DNA of 64,000 nt from Miltoncostaea sp036826475 (GTDB lineage: Bacteria; Actinomycetota; Thermoleophilia; Miltoncostaeales; Miltoncostaeaceae): positions 1-64,000 of the forward strand of contig DAISWG010000008.1 of the NCBI GenBank assembly GCA_036826475.1, given 5' to 3'. The notes under the pieces are model-generated. The model saw only the letters and a list, made by a program, of their open reading frames with translations, had not been told where the DNA came from and did no database searches. The number at the start of each line of letters is the position of its first letter. Positions within the stretch are counted from its first letter, which is position 1. Made by a program: the position numbers and the translations under genes. Below, piece by piece: positions 1 to 7,373 of this stretch.

Positions 1-916
1 CGAGCGTCAGGGCCACGGCGCCCAGGGCGGCGCCCGCCGCGCCGCAGGCCACCGGCGGCAGCGCGCGCAGCCCGCGCCGCCGGGCCGCGCGGACGCCGCC
101 CCGGGCCCCGCCGACGGCGTCGGCCAGCGCCTCCGCTCCCGGGCGCCGGCGAGGATCGCGGTGCAGCCCCGCGTCGATCGCGCGGGTCAGCCCGGCCGGC
201 AGGTCGGGACGCTCGCGCGCCAGCGGCGGGATGGCGCCGGACGCCGCCCGGCGGGCCGTCTCGGCGGGGGTGGCGCCCGCGTTCGGGTTGGTGCCAGTCA
301 GGCACTCGTGCAGCACGAGGCAGGCGGCGTACACGTCGGCGGCCGGGCCGGCCTCGTCGCCCACCGCCTGCTCGGGCGCCATGTAGGCGATGGTGCCGAC
401 GACGTCCCCGGTCATCGTGAGCCCCGCCTCGCCCGACAGCCGGGCGATCCCGAAGTCCGACAGCCGCGCGTGGCCGTCGCCGCCGATCAGGACGTTCGCG
501 GGCTTCACGTCGCGGTGGACCACCCCGCGTTCGTGCGCGTGCGCGAGCGCCCGGAGCAGGTCCTCGCCGATGCGCAGGGACTCGCCGTCGCGGGGCGGCT
601 CGGGGCCGCGCAGCAGCTGGGACAGCGACGGGCCCTCCACCAGGTCCCACACCAGGTACAGGTGGTCCCGGTCCTCGCCCCAGTCGCGCAGGCGCACCAC
701 GCGCGGGTGGTCCAGGCGACCGGCGGCGCGGACCTCGGCGCGCACGCGCTCGGCGAGCCCCAGCTCCACGGGGACGGCCTTCACCGCCACGTCCTCGCCG
801 GTGTGGAGGTCGTGCGCCCGGTGCACGACGGATGTCGCCCCGCGTCCGATGGCGGCGCCCATGACGTAGCGGCCCAGGACCGTATGGTCGGCGGCGGTGC
901 CCGTGGGGATGCCCAT
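1..916 (-). CDS. Serine/threonine protein kinase (C-terminus beyond window)
   Basis: Hanks-type Ser/Thr kinase, at least 305 residues, running off the left edge. Visible kinase features in order: glycine loop GRGATSV (about 24-30), catalytic lysine in VAVKAV (Lys46), catalytic loop HRDVKPANV (His134-Asp136), DFG (154-156) and the APE-type segment MAPEQ. After the kinase fold comes a basic stretch and the beginning of a hydrophobic alanine/glycine segment, probably the membrane span usual in this family. ATG at 916 is preceded by a weak GGAAGA; an internal ATG at 862 is possible but would cut into the fold. Substrate unknown. It is divergent from tRNA-Leu. Confidence 0.93.
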   Translation of the reverse strand, partial: MGIPTGTAADHTVLGRYVMGAAIGRGATSVVHRAHDLHTGEDVAVKAVPVELGLAERVRAEVRAAGRLDHPRVVRLRDWGEDRDHLYLVWDLVEGPSLSQLLRGPEPPRDGESLRIGEDLLRALAHAHERGVVHRDVKPANVLIGGDGHARLSDFGIARLSGEAGLTMTGDVVGTIAYMAPEQAVGDEAGPAADVYAACLVLHECLTGTNPNAGATPAETARRAASGAIPPLARERPDLPAGLTRAIDAGLHRDPRRRPGAEALADAVGGARGGVRAARRRGLRALPPVACGAAGAALGAVALTL

Positions 917-920
917 GGGG

Positions 921-940
921 GACGATCTTCCACGATCGTC
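921..940. repeat. Inverted repeat overlapping the kinase leader
   Basis: Perfect 7-bp arms GACGATC and GATCGTC flank a 6-nt centre immediately upstream of the kinase start, covering its weak ribosome binding site. It could be an operator or an mRNA hairpin that limits kinase translation. This is seen in sequence only. Confidence 0.35.
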
Positions 941-1010
941 GCCCCCATCCTGTCCGAGCCGGGTGCTCCCGATGCGGTACCATCCCGCATCCCTGACGGC
1001 AGGAATGCCT

Positions 1011-1094
1011 GGGCGAGTGGTGGAATTGGTAGACACGCTAGGTTCAGGGTCTAGTGCTCAATTGAGCTTGGGGGTTCGAGTCCCCCCTCGCCCA
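1011..1094 (+). tRNA. tRNA-Leu (anticodon CAG)
   Basis: Class II tRNA of 84 nt. The acceptor GGGCGAG pairs with CTCGCCC, the D-arm carries TGGTAGAC, the anticodon loop TTCAGGG gives CAG, there is a long variable arm, and the T-arm GGGGGTTCGAGTCCCCC is intact. The discriminator is A and CCA is not encoded (ACCT follows). It reads CUG, the main leucine codon expected in this GC-rich genome. A TACCAT box at 978-983 may be the -10, leaving a short 5' leader. Confidence 0.97.
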
Positions 1095-1120
1095 CCTTCA
1101 CCTCACCACCGGACGTAGCC

Positions 1121-2605
1121 GTGGCCGAATACGACGACGACCGTCCCGACTTCGACGCCGTGTTCGCGGATGATCCGGAGACCGAGCGGCCCTCCCGTCG
1201 TCGGCTTTCACGGCGCCGCGAGGACGACGCCGCGGACGGCAGCACCGGCGAGATCCCGCGTGCCGCGTCGTCCGGCGCGCCGCCGCCGGGATCGGCATCG
1301 GCCGGCTCCGGGGCGACCCCGTCCGGCGCGTCCGGATCCGGATCGGTCCCGCCGGAGGACGACTTCGGCTTCGGCGACGGCGTCGACGAGGGGCCGCCGC
1401 CCGACCGCGACCGCGGCCGGTCGTCGACACGCAGCGGGAGCCGCTCCCGGTCGCGGGGGTCGTCGCGCGCCGGCGCGGGCGGCCGCGCGCGGGGCACGGC
1501 GTCGCGACCGCGCAACGGCGGCGGCGGGCGGCGCGGCGGCGCGTCGGGCGGCGCGGCGGTGCTCCAGCAGCCGCGCGCGCGCCTGGTCGCGCTCATCGTC
1601 TTCGCGGTCATCCTGGTCGTGGTCATCGCGCTGGTGGTCAAGGACTGCCAGCGGAGCCAGCTCGAGGACAAGTACACGAGCTACATCAACGGGGTCGCGC
1701 AGATCCAGACGACGTCGGCGGAGCAGGGCGCCCGGCTGCGCCAGGTGATGGCCAACCCGCGCGGGCAGCGCCCCCCGCAGTTGCGCGCGGCGATCCTCGC
1801 CATCTCGAAGGATGCGCAGGGCCTGGTGGACCAGGCGGAGGGCCTCGACCCGCCGGGTGCCCTCAACGCGCCCCAGCGGAGTCTGATCACCGCGCTGGAG
1901 TACCGGGTCGCGGGGCTCAACTCCCTGGGCGACAACCTGCCGGCGCTGCTGCAGCGCGACGATGCCCAGACGAAGGCGGCGGGCATCGCGAAGCCGATGC
2001 AGCGGTTCCTGGCGAGCGACGTGATCTACGAGGACTCGTTCAAGGGGCCGGCGATCAAGTCGCTGGAGGATGACGACATCACCGGCATCGAGGTTCCGGC
2101 CCTGCAGCCCTTCCTGCCGAACGCCTCCTACGCGTCGCCCGACGGCGCCAAGGCGCTCCTGCCCGACCTCCAGCGCCGGACCGCCGCGAGCGGGGGCGGC
2201 GGCGACTCCGGAAGCACCGGCAACCTGCGTGGGACGTCCCTGGAATCGACCGTGGCGCTCCCCTCCGAGACGCGGCTGGTGCCCGGCCAGGTGGCCACCG
2301 TCCAGACCTCGGAGCTGCTGAAGTGGAGCGTGACGGTGAAGAACGGCGGTGACTTCGACGAGAAGGACGTCGTCGTCCGCGCGTCCTTCTCGTATTCGGC
2401 CACCCCGAACGACGTCGACACCCGCGAGGTCTCGATCCCCTCCATCGCCTCCGGCGAGACCACCTCGGTGGAGATCCCCGGCCCCTCCGCGGACAAGGTC
2501 GTGTTCGGCGAGCAGGGGCTGCTGGTGATCGAGGTCGAGGCGGTGAGCGGGGAGACCCGGATCGACAACAACAAGGCCGAGTACCCGGTCAAGATCACGG
2601 TCTGA
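1121..2605 (+). CDS. Membrane-anchored protein with C-terminal CARDB-like domain
   Basis: Protein of 494 residues, not recognised as a named family. The first 150 residues are disordered, acidic then Ser/Arg/Gly-rich. One membrane span lies at about 153-173, followed by a helical region with repeated Gln/Arg (about 176-330), a short Gly/Ser linker and a beta-rich C-terminus (about 385-494; LKWSVTVKNGGDF, DNNKAEYPV) resembling CARDB/adhesion-type sandwiches. Predicted orientation: disordered part inside, C-terminus outside. The GTG start at 1121 has no clear Shine-Dalgarno and lies 26 bp after tRNA-Leu. Its stop overlaps the next gene (TGATG), so it heads an operon with DUF4446 and pheA. Function unknown. 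Confidence 0.85.
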   Translation: MAEYDDDRPDFDAVFADDPETERPSRRRLSRRREDDAADGSTGEIPRAASSGAPPPGSASAGSGATPSGASGSGSVPPEDDFGFGDGVDEGPPPDRDRGRSSTRSGSRSRSRGSSRAGAGGRARGTASRPRNGGGGRRGGASGGAAVLQQPRARLVALIVFAVILVVVIALVVKDCQRSQLEDKYTSYINGVAQIQTTSAEQGARLRQVMANPRGQRPPQLRAAILAISKDAQGLVDQAEGLDPPGALNAPQRSLITALEYRVAGLNSLGDNLPALLQRDDAQTKAAGIAKPMQRFLASDVIYEDSFKGPAIKSLEDDDITGIEVPALQPFLPNASYASPDGAKALLPDLQRRTAASGGGGDSGSTGNLRGTSLESTVALPSETRLVPGQVATVQTSELLKWSVTVKNGGDFDEKDVVVRASFSYSATPNDVDTREVSIPSIASGETTSVEIPGPSADKVVFGEQGLLVIEVEAVSGETRIDNNKAEYPVKITV

Positions 2606-3195
2606 TGGAGGGGTCCCTGCTCGTCGCGGTCGCCGCCGCCGCCGGCGCCGTCCTCGCGCTGGCCGGCGTGCTGGCGCTCTGGGTCGCGTTCCGCCGGCTC
2701 CGCGCGGCCCAGCAGGTGCTGCTGCCGGACGGCGCCACCGCCGGCCTGATCGACCGGCAGGCGAGCCTCCAGCGCGCGGTGCTCCGGGTGGAGGAGGGTC
2801 TGAGCGACCTCCAGAGCCTGGTCGAGCGCCAGGGCGAGGTGACCGAGCGCAGCCTCGCCACGTCCCTGCGGTTCCAGGGCCTGGTGCGCTACGACGCCTA
2901 CCGGGACATGGGCGGCAGCCAATCGTGGTCGATCGCGCTGATCGACGGCAACGGGACGGGTGCGGTGGTCACCTGCCTGCACGCCCGCGACCATGCCCGC
3001 ATGTACATGAAGGAACTGGAGGAGGGCACGCCCTCCCAGCGGCTGTCCCCGGAGGAGGAGAAGGCGGTGGCGCTGGCCACGGGGCGCCCGGCGCGACAGC
3101 CGGCGCCGCCCCCCGAGCCGGTCGCGCCCGAACCCACCGAGCCCACGACCGGCGAGTTCCCGGTGGCGCGCCCGCCCGCGGCGGGAGACGGGTGA
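2605..3195 (+). CDS. DUF4446 family protein
   Basis: Protein of 196 residues with an N-terminal membrane span (about 5-27), a short coiled region with several Glu/Gln-rich heptads (about 55-90), and the DUF4446 core, recognisable from VRYDAYRDMGG, QSWSIALIDGNG and LSPEEEKAVALA. A Pro/Glu-rich tail (from about 160) is extra. Start ATG overlaps the upstream stop (TGATG) and its own TGA overlaps the pheA GTG, implying translational coupling. The family is widespread in Gram-positive bacteria, often of unknown role. No catalytic residues are evident. Confidence 0.85.
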   Translation: MEGSLLVAVAAAAGAVLALAGVLALWVAFRRLRAAQQVLLPDGATAGLIDRQASLQRAVLRVEEGLSDLQSLVERQGEVTERSLATSLRFQGLVRYDAYRDMGGSQSWSIALIDGNGTGAVVTCLHARDHARMYMKELEEGTPSQRLSPEEEKAVALATGRPARQPAPPPEPVAPEPTEPTTGEFPVARPPAAGDG

Positions 3196-4046
3196 GGGCC
3201 GGCTACCTCGGTCCGCCCGGGACGTTCTGCGAGGAGGCGCTGCTGCGGCTCGCGGGTCCCGGCGCCGACCTCGACGAGGTGCCGTACCCGACGGTCATCG
3301 ACTGCTTCCGGGCCGTCCGGGAGGGGGAGGTGCCGCAGGCGCTGGTGCCGATCGAGAACACGCTCGAGGGCGCCGTGCCGCAGACGCTCGACCAGCTCGC
3401 CTCGAACGGGGTGGCGATCCGGGCGGAGGTGGTGCTGCCGGTGCGGCACCACCTGATCGCCCGCGACCCGGACATGGCCCCCGGCCGGCTGGAGCGGGTG
3501 CTGTCACACCCGCACGCCACCGCCCAGTGCGCGTCGTGGCTGCGCGCCAACGCGCCGCAGGCGGTGATCACGGCCAGCAACTCGACGGCGGACGCGGTGC
3601 GCATCGTCGGCGAGGGGGACGCGGGCGCCGCCGCCGCCATCGGCACGCTGCGGGCGGCCGAGCTGTACGGCGGCACCCCCATCGCCACCGACATCGCCGA
3701 CGCGGTGGGCGACAACCTCACCCGGTTCGTGATGGTGGGCACCGAGCCGGTTCCGGCGACGGGACCCGGCCGCTTCCGGACGTCCATCATCTGCGGCCTG
3801 GACCGCGACCGCCCGGGCGCCCTGCTCGCGATCCTCCAGGAGTTCGCGATGCGGGCGGTCAACCTGACCCGCCTCGAGTCCCGGCCCACGAAGACGGGCC
3901 TCGGCTCCTACATCTTCTTCATCGACATCGACGGGAGCCGCGAGCGGGACATGCGGGTCGCCGAGGCCATCGACGCGATCGAGGTCCAGGGCGTCGCGCA
4001 CGTCACACATCTCGGTTCCTACCGCGCTGACGGGGGACCTGGCTAG
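3192..4046 (+). CDS. pheA: Prephenate dehydratase
   Basis: Converts prephenate to phenylpyruvate in phenylalanine synthesis; monofunctional enzyme of 284 residues, normal for the family. Seen: N-terminal GYLGPPGTFCEEAL, VPIENTLEGAVPQTL, the catalytic Thr-Arg-Phe motif in DNLTRFVMVG, then a C-terminal ACT domain with the phenylalanine-binding motifs GALL (DRPGALLAIL) and ESRP (LESRPTKTGLGSY). Feedback inhibition by phenylalanine is therefore expected. GTG at 3192 overlaps the DUF4446 stop (GTGA). The TAG stop at 4044-4046 also forms the start of a -10-like box for the next gene. Confidence 0.96.
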   Translation: MRAGYLGPPGTFCEEALLRLAGPGADLDEVPYPTVIDCFRAVREGEVPQALVPIENTLEGAVPQTLDQLASNGVAIRAEVVLPVRHHLIARDPDMAPGRLERVLSHPHATAQCASWLRANAPQAVITASNSTADAVRIVGEGDAGAAAAIGTLRAAELYGGTPIATDIADAVGDNLTRFVMVGTEPVPATGPGRFRTSIICGLDRDRPGALLAILQEFAMRAVNLTRLESRPTKTGLGSYIFFIDIDGSRERDMRVAEAIDAIEVQGVAHVTHLGSYRADGGPG

Positions 4047-4049
4047 AAT
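4044..4049 (+). promoter_or_regulatory. -10 box TAGAAT for HNH gene, overlapping the pheA stop
   Basis: TAGAAT fits the TAnnnT consensus and its first three bases are the pheA stop codon. It lies 67 nt before the HNH start. The leader between contains a short pairing, GGGCT (4056-4060) with AGCCC (4077-4081). No convincing -35 is present. Confidence 0.4.
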
Positions 4050-4116
4050 CCCCCCGGGCTCAGGGTGAGAGACGGCAGCCCGCCGGCGTTCCCTCGTTCC
4101 ACGCGCGGAGGAGCCC

Positions 4117-4623
4117 ATGGCGCAGCAGGTCCTCGTCCTCAACGCCACCTACGAGCCGATCAACGTCTGCTCGCTCCAGCGCGCCGTGGTGCTGGTGCTG
4201 AAGAACAAGGCAGAGATCCTGGAGCGCGCCGCCCGCAAGCTGCGCAGCGCCGCGGCGGACCACGCCTACCCCCTGGTGATCCGGCTCGTCTACTTCGTCC
4301 GGGTGCCGCGCAACGAGTCGCGCAAGATCTCCCGCCGGGCGGTGTTCGCCCGCGACGGCTACGAGTGCCAGTACTGCGGCGCCGCATCGCATCTCACGAT
4401 GGACCACGTGATCCCGCGCTCCCGCGGCGGCGGCTCGTCGTGGGACAACGTCGTCACGTCGTGCGCGCCCTGCAACCTGCGCAAGGGCAACCGGCTCCCG
4501 CACGAGATCGACATGCACCCGCGCACCACACCCCGCCCGCCGCGGCCGGACGTGTTCATCTCCGTCGCCGCGCCCCGGCAGCCGAACGCCTGGCTGCCGT
4601 ACCTCGCCGCGTCCGCGGCCTGA
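4117..4623 (+). CDS. HNH endonuclease family protein
   Basis: Protein of 168 residues. The N-terminal part (VLVLNATYEPINVCS) is typical of the actinobacterial/cyanobacterial stand-alone HNH family. The HNH core follows: CQYCG zinc pair, DHVIPRSRGG with the catalytic histidine, the asparagine in SWDNVV, and CAPCN as the second zinc pair. A metal-dependent nuclease with a housekeeping, poorly defined role in this clade; no mobile-element context is visible. A good GGAGGAG lies 4-10 nt before ATG 4117. The gene ends 3 bp from the convergent neighbour. Confidence 0.92.
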   Translation: MAQQVLVLNATYEPINVCSLQRAVVLVLKNKAEILERAARKLRSAAADHAYPLVIRLVYFVRVPRNESRKISRRAVFARDGYECQYCGAASHLTMDHVIPRSRGGGSSWDNVVTSCAPCNLRKGNRLPHEIDMHPRTTPRPPRPDVFISVAAPRQPNAWLPYLAASAA

Positions 4624-4626
4624 GGC

Positions 4627-5001
4627 TCAGCCCTCCCCGGCCGCCCGCCGCCCGGCGCGGGTGAGGCGCAGCCCGACCGTGGTCTGCTCGCGGCCGGTCA
4701 CGCGCACGATGAGCAGTCCGCGGTGCTCCAGGCGCTGCACGCCCTCCTCCACCAGTTCCCGGTAGGACTCGCGGAGGTCCTTCGGCATGCCGGGGAACAG
4801 CCCGGTGCCCCGCGGGTCGAAGGGGACGAGTGCCTCCTCGGCCGGCACCACGCCGTCCCGCGCCCGGCCCCCGGGGCCGAACAGCCGCCGCAGCACCTCG
4901 TCGGCCAGCTCGTCGAGGGGGAGCCCGTCGAGGCGCGCGAGGTCGGCGCGCAGGTCCATCTCGTCGCGCTCGCGCCGGCCGCCACCCCCGAGCAGTGCCA
5001 C
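4627..5001 (-). CDS. Uncharacterised small protein, possible winged-helix fold
   Basis: Protein of 124 residues of unknown function. After a glycine-rich start comes a leucine/aspartate-rich helix (LRADLARLDGLPLDELADEV), a middle segment with FDPRGTGLFPGMP, a helix (DLRESYRELVEEGVQRLEHRG) and a beta pair (LLIVRVTG, TVGLRLTRAGRRAA) like a wing. It could be a winged-helix regulator lacking a clear recognition helix. GTG at 5001 lies 6 nt after a TAGCAT box, so it is probably read from a leaderless mRNA; the GGAGG at 5014-5018 would lie outside that transcript. Confidence 0.7.
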   Translation of the reverse strand: MALLGGGGRRERDEMDLRADLARLDGLPLDELADEVLRRLFGPGGRARDGVVPAEEALVPFDPRGTGLFPGMPKDLRESYRELVEEGVQRLEHRGLLIVRVTGREQTTVGLRLTRAGRRAAGEG

Positions 5002-5007
5002 GCGACG

Positions 5008-5013
5008 ATGCTA
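5008..5013 (-). promoter_or_regulatory. -10 box (TAGCAT), leaderless promoter
   Basis: TAGCAT on the minus strand followed by exactly 6 nt and then GTG at 5001. It belongs to the TAnnnT-plus-6-to-8 pattern seen at many gene starts in this window. Confidence 0.45.
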
Positions 5014-5107
5014 CCTCCGGCGGCGGCGAGGAGGGGCCGTGCGGCCGGCGCACGGACCGCTCCGGCCTGTCATGGCGGGCGGCCTCTGCGGCGCGCGTCA
5101 CGCCCCG

Positions 5108-5136
5108 GCTGACGGGGGGTGACGGCGGGCTATCCT
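5108..5136 (+). promoter_or_regulatory. Promoter of tRNA-Arg
   Basis: -35-like GCTGAC (5108-5113), a 17-nt spacer and -10 TATCCT (5131-5136). The mature tRNA 5' end is only 8 nt after the -10, so transcription may begin at or next to the mature end. Confidence 0.6.
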
Positions 5137-5144
5137 CTTCCCGC

Positions 5145-5217
5145 GCCCTCGTAGCTCAGTGGATAGAGCACAGGTTTCCTAAACCTGGTGTCGCAGGTTC
5201 GATTCCTGCCGGGGGCA
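5145..5217 (+). tRNA. tRNA-Arg (anticodon CCT)
   Basis: 73-nt class I tRNA. Acceptor GCCCTCG pairs with CGGGGGC (one T-G), the D-arm contains AGCTCAGTGGATAGAGC, the anticodon stem CAGGT/ACCTG holds loop TTCCTAA with anticodon CCT, and the T-arm is GCAGGTTCGATTCCTGC. Discriminator A; CCA not encoded. It decodes AGG, a minor arginine codon in a genome dominated by CGC/CGG. Confidence 0.97.
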
Positions 5218-5502
5218 TCGACTTCGCGCTCGGTCCTCCGGGAGCGAGGTCGACCACCGCGTACGGGGCGCAGCGCTCCACGCTCCCGAACAGAGGACGG
5301 AACGCGGGCACTGTGCGCGGTCCGCTCAGTCAGCGTCGGACCGACCGGGCCGCGCGCTCGCTCGCCCTATTTGAAGTCCGCCGGGCGGGTGCTGCCTCCC
5401 TCAGCGTGATCTGCAGGCGCCGGCAGGTGCCCTTCCAGGCGCTGGTCGCCTCGAGGCCGACCTTGACGGGTATCGCCGATCCCACCCTCGCCTTCCAGTC
5501 GC

Positions 5503-6306
5503 CTACCCCGTGAAGGTGGTCAGGATGGCGCGGTAGCCGGAGCTCTGGCCGGTCCGGTTCGGGTGGAAGCTCTCGACGGTGTTGAAGATGTTCAGCCCGT
5601 TGAGCCAGGTCGTGGAGGAGCATACGGCGTGGCCCGTGAAGGGCCCGAGTGCACTCCGATAGGCGAATCCGCTGGCGCCGGCGCGCGCGCCGATCACGCG
5701 GTCGATCTCCTCTGACAGGAGGTTGGCGTTGGCCCGCTCGCTCGAGGTGATCCCGCTGGTGCCGAAGCAGCTCGCCGCCGAGAAGAGCCGCGGGTAGCCG
5801 AGCACGACCACCCGGGCGCTTGGCGCGCGCGCCCTGATCGCCGCGTAGACGGCGTCCAGCTTCGTGTTGAGCGTGGCGGCGGCGGACGTCGTGGCGTTCG
5901 TCAGTGCGGTGTTGCAGTCGCTCTGGACGCAGCGCTGGATGAGGGTCGCGAAGCCGAGGTCGTTGCCGCCGACGGTGATGGTCGCGAGCGTCGTCGTGGC
6001 CGCGAGCGAGTTGATCTGCGGCGGGAGGGTCGAGGTGCCGTTCAGGACGGTGGTCGTCGTGGCGCCCGAGCAGGCCACGAAGCTGAGCGCCGTCCCGGGG
6101 TGCGCGGCCGACCACAGGGCGGGGTAGGCGTACGTACTCCGCTTGCACGAGGAACTCAGCGTGTACGAGTTCGTCCCAACGCCGGAGGAGTACGAGTCCC
6201 CCAGCGCGACGTAGTTCTCAGCCGCCGCCCCGAGGCCGGGCGCGGCCAAGGCGGCGAGCGCGACCAGCAGGACGGCGATCCAGGGCGTTCGACGCGCGCG
6301 CGACAT
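5503..6306 (-). CDS. Secreted SGNH/GDSL hydrolase
   Basis: Protein of 267 residues with a signal peptide (basic MSRARR start, hydrophobic core, cleavage around residue 28 after GAAA). Block I GDSYSSG carries the nucleophile Ser38, block III is GGND (113-116), and block V near the C-terminus is SFHPNRTGQ with the catalytic His. Several cysteines suggest disulfides, as in the secreted actinobacterial esterase/lipase type. Likely an extracellular ester hydrolase; substrate unknown. A GAGGAG precedes ATG 6306. The 285 bp between tRNA-Arg and its stop show no gene. Confidence 0.9.
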   Translation of the reverse strand: MSRARRTPWIAVLLVALAALAAPGLGAAAENYVALGDSYSSGVGTNSYTLSSSCKRSTYAYPALWSAAHPGTALSFVACSGATTTTVLNGTSTLPPQINSLAATTTLATITVGGNDLGFATLIQRCVQSDCNTALTNATTSAAATLNTKLDAVYAAIRARAPSARVVVLGYPRLFSAASCFGTSGITSSERANANLLSEEIDRVIGARAGASGFAYRSALGPFTGHAVCSSTTWLNGLNIFNTVESFHPNRTGQSSGYRAILTTFTG

Positions 6307-6635
6307 CGCGGGGCTCCTCGCTGCGATCGGTCCGGTTGCCGGCCCCGCGCCCGCGATCGAGCCAACGGGGCAAACCTATTGCGCCTGCGCCAGGCGCCGC
6401 AACCTCGTCGACGCGCAGCCTCAGGTTCGGCCGGCATCCGGCACGCGTGGAGCATCCGGCCGTCGATCACCATCTGGCGGGATCGGCGAGCGGAGCGTCG
6501 GCCATCGGGCAGCTCCGGGGATCGGTCGCGGGGTCGAGGCTATCCCGGGGTGGCTGCGGAAGGCGATCGTCGCCAGGACGGCCGGGGAGGTGACGCAGAT
6601 CGCCGGCACCGCCCCGGGCCGTCGTGTTCGCGGAC
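6307..6635. other. Intergenic stretch upstream of SGNH hydrolase
   Basis: 329 bp with no coding sequence I can support. On the minus strand it holds TAGGTT (6373-6378), a possible -10 for the SGNH hydrolase, leaving a roughly 60-nt leader with a GAGGAG ribosome site. It looks slightly less GC-rich by eye than its surroundings. No hairpin terminator with a T-run was seen. Confidence 0.35.
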
Positions 6636-7052
6636 TCAGGTGGCGAGTTCGCTCTTCGCCCCCCTCCAACCGGCGGTCAGCGCGTAGATCACCGCGGCGT
6701 CGAGCCCGATGATGACGAGCGACCAGAGCGGGTACGCCGGGAACCATGAGAACTGGATGATCACGTTGACCACGACGGCGCCGATCGCGAACCATCGCGC
6801 CGCCTCGTTTCCGGAGAACAGCCCCAGCGCGACGAGGATCATCAGCCCACCCCAGAGGAGTAGCGCCCAGCCCCAGTAGCTGTAGTTGGTGGTCGCGATG
6901 AGGCCGTTCTCGGTCACCAGGTAGACGTCCTTCTTGAAGAGCGCGACGAAGCCTTGGATGACGTTCAGGCACCCGATGGTGAACATGACGACGCCGGCGA
7001 AGATCACCCAGCCGGTCCACGCCGATGGTCCTACTTGCACGTTCGGGGACAT
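6636..7052 (-). CDS. Small four-TM membrane protein (DUF7144-like)
   Basis: Protein of 138 residues with four hydrophobic helices (WVIFAGVVMFTIGCLNVIQG; YWGWALLLWGGLMILVALGLF; WFAIGAVVVNVIIQF; LWSLVIIGLDAAVIYALTAG). The pattern of a helix pair around a short soluble loop (KKDVYLVTENG) matches the actinobacterial DUF7144 family of unknown function. ATG 7052 has GGAGGG close upstream. The open frame continues upstream on the same strand, but that part is a shadow of the sigma-factor gene and is not included. Confidence 0.8.
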   Translation of the reverse strand: MSPNVQVGPSAWTGWVIFAGVVMFTIGCLNVIQGFVALFKKDVYLVTENGLIATTNYSYWGWALLLWGGLMILVALGLFSGNEAARWFAIGAVVVNVIIQFSWFPAYPLWSLVIIGLDAAVIYALTAGWRGAKSELAT

Positions 7053-7373
7053 GATCCCTCCATTTCGCGGTCGTCCACCGAGTTGGGTTCGACAACCGGG
7101 TCGGTTCGCCTCCAGGGGCTGCGCGACCGTGAGCTCCGCGGCCTGAACCGACGTCGGGGGTCGGCCCCGCCATCCGTACGGCCGGACGAGGGGTCTTTCC
7201 GGGCCGAGTGATGCGGACACGACCCGCCCGCAATGTTCTGGCGGAACGCGATCTGACGCGGTTTCGCAAGTGGGATACAAGGGACCCCCGCCCGCCACTG
7301 GAGGCCTGCGCTGGCCACGCTCCCCGCCCGATCGCGTACGCCGGATCCGCCGTCCGTCGCCGGATCGCTGGGC
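7053..7373. promoter_or_regulatory. Divergent intergenic region with possible ECF-type promoter
   Basis: 321 bp between the divergent membrane protein and the sigma-factor fusion. A GGAAC (7243-7247) followed after 17 nt by CGCAAG (7265-7270) resembles an ECF-type -35/-10 and could indicate autoregulation, though the match is weak. The frame of the sigma gene stays open for some distance upstream of the chosen GTG. Nothing else coding is visible. Confidence 0.3.

Noticed and set aside
161..1054. Plus-strand open frame at the left end
   Set aside because: Antisense of the Ser/Thr kinase, which shows clear HRD and DFG motifs on the other strand.
4050..4110. Riboswitch-like leader before the HNH gene (GGTGAGAGAC, GGGCT/AGCCC pairing)
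   Set aside because: Only one short stem and no conserved core of TPP, SAM or cobalamin riboswitches; HNH genes are not usual targets.
4117..4623. HNH gene as sign of a homing or mobile element
   Set aside because: No repeats, insertion boundaries or composition change; this stand-alone HNH type is a normal chromosomal gene in actinobacteria.
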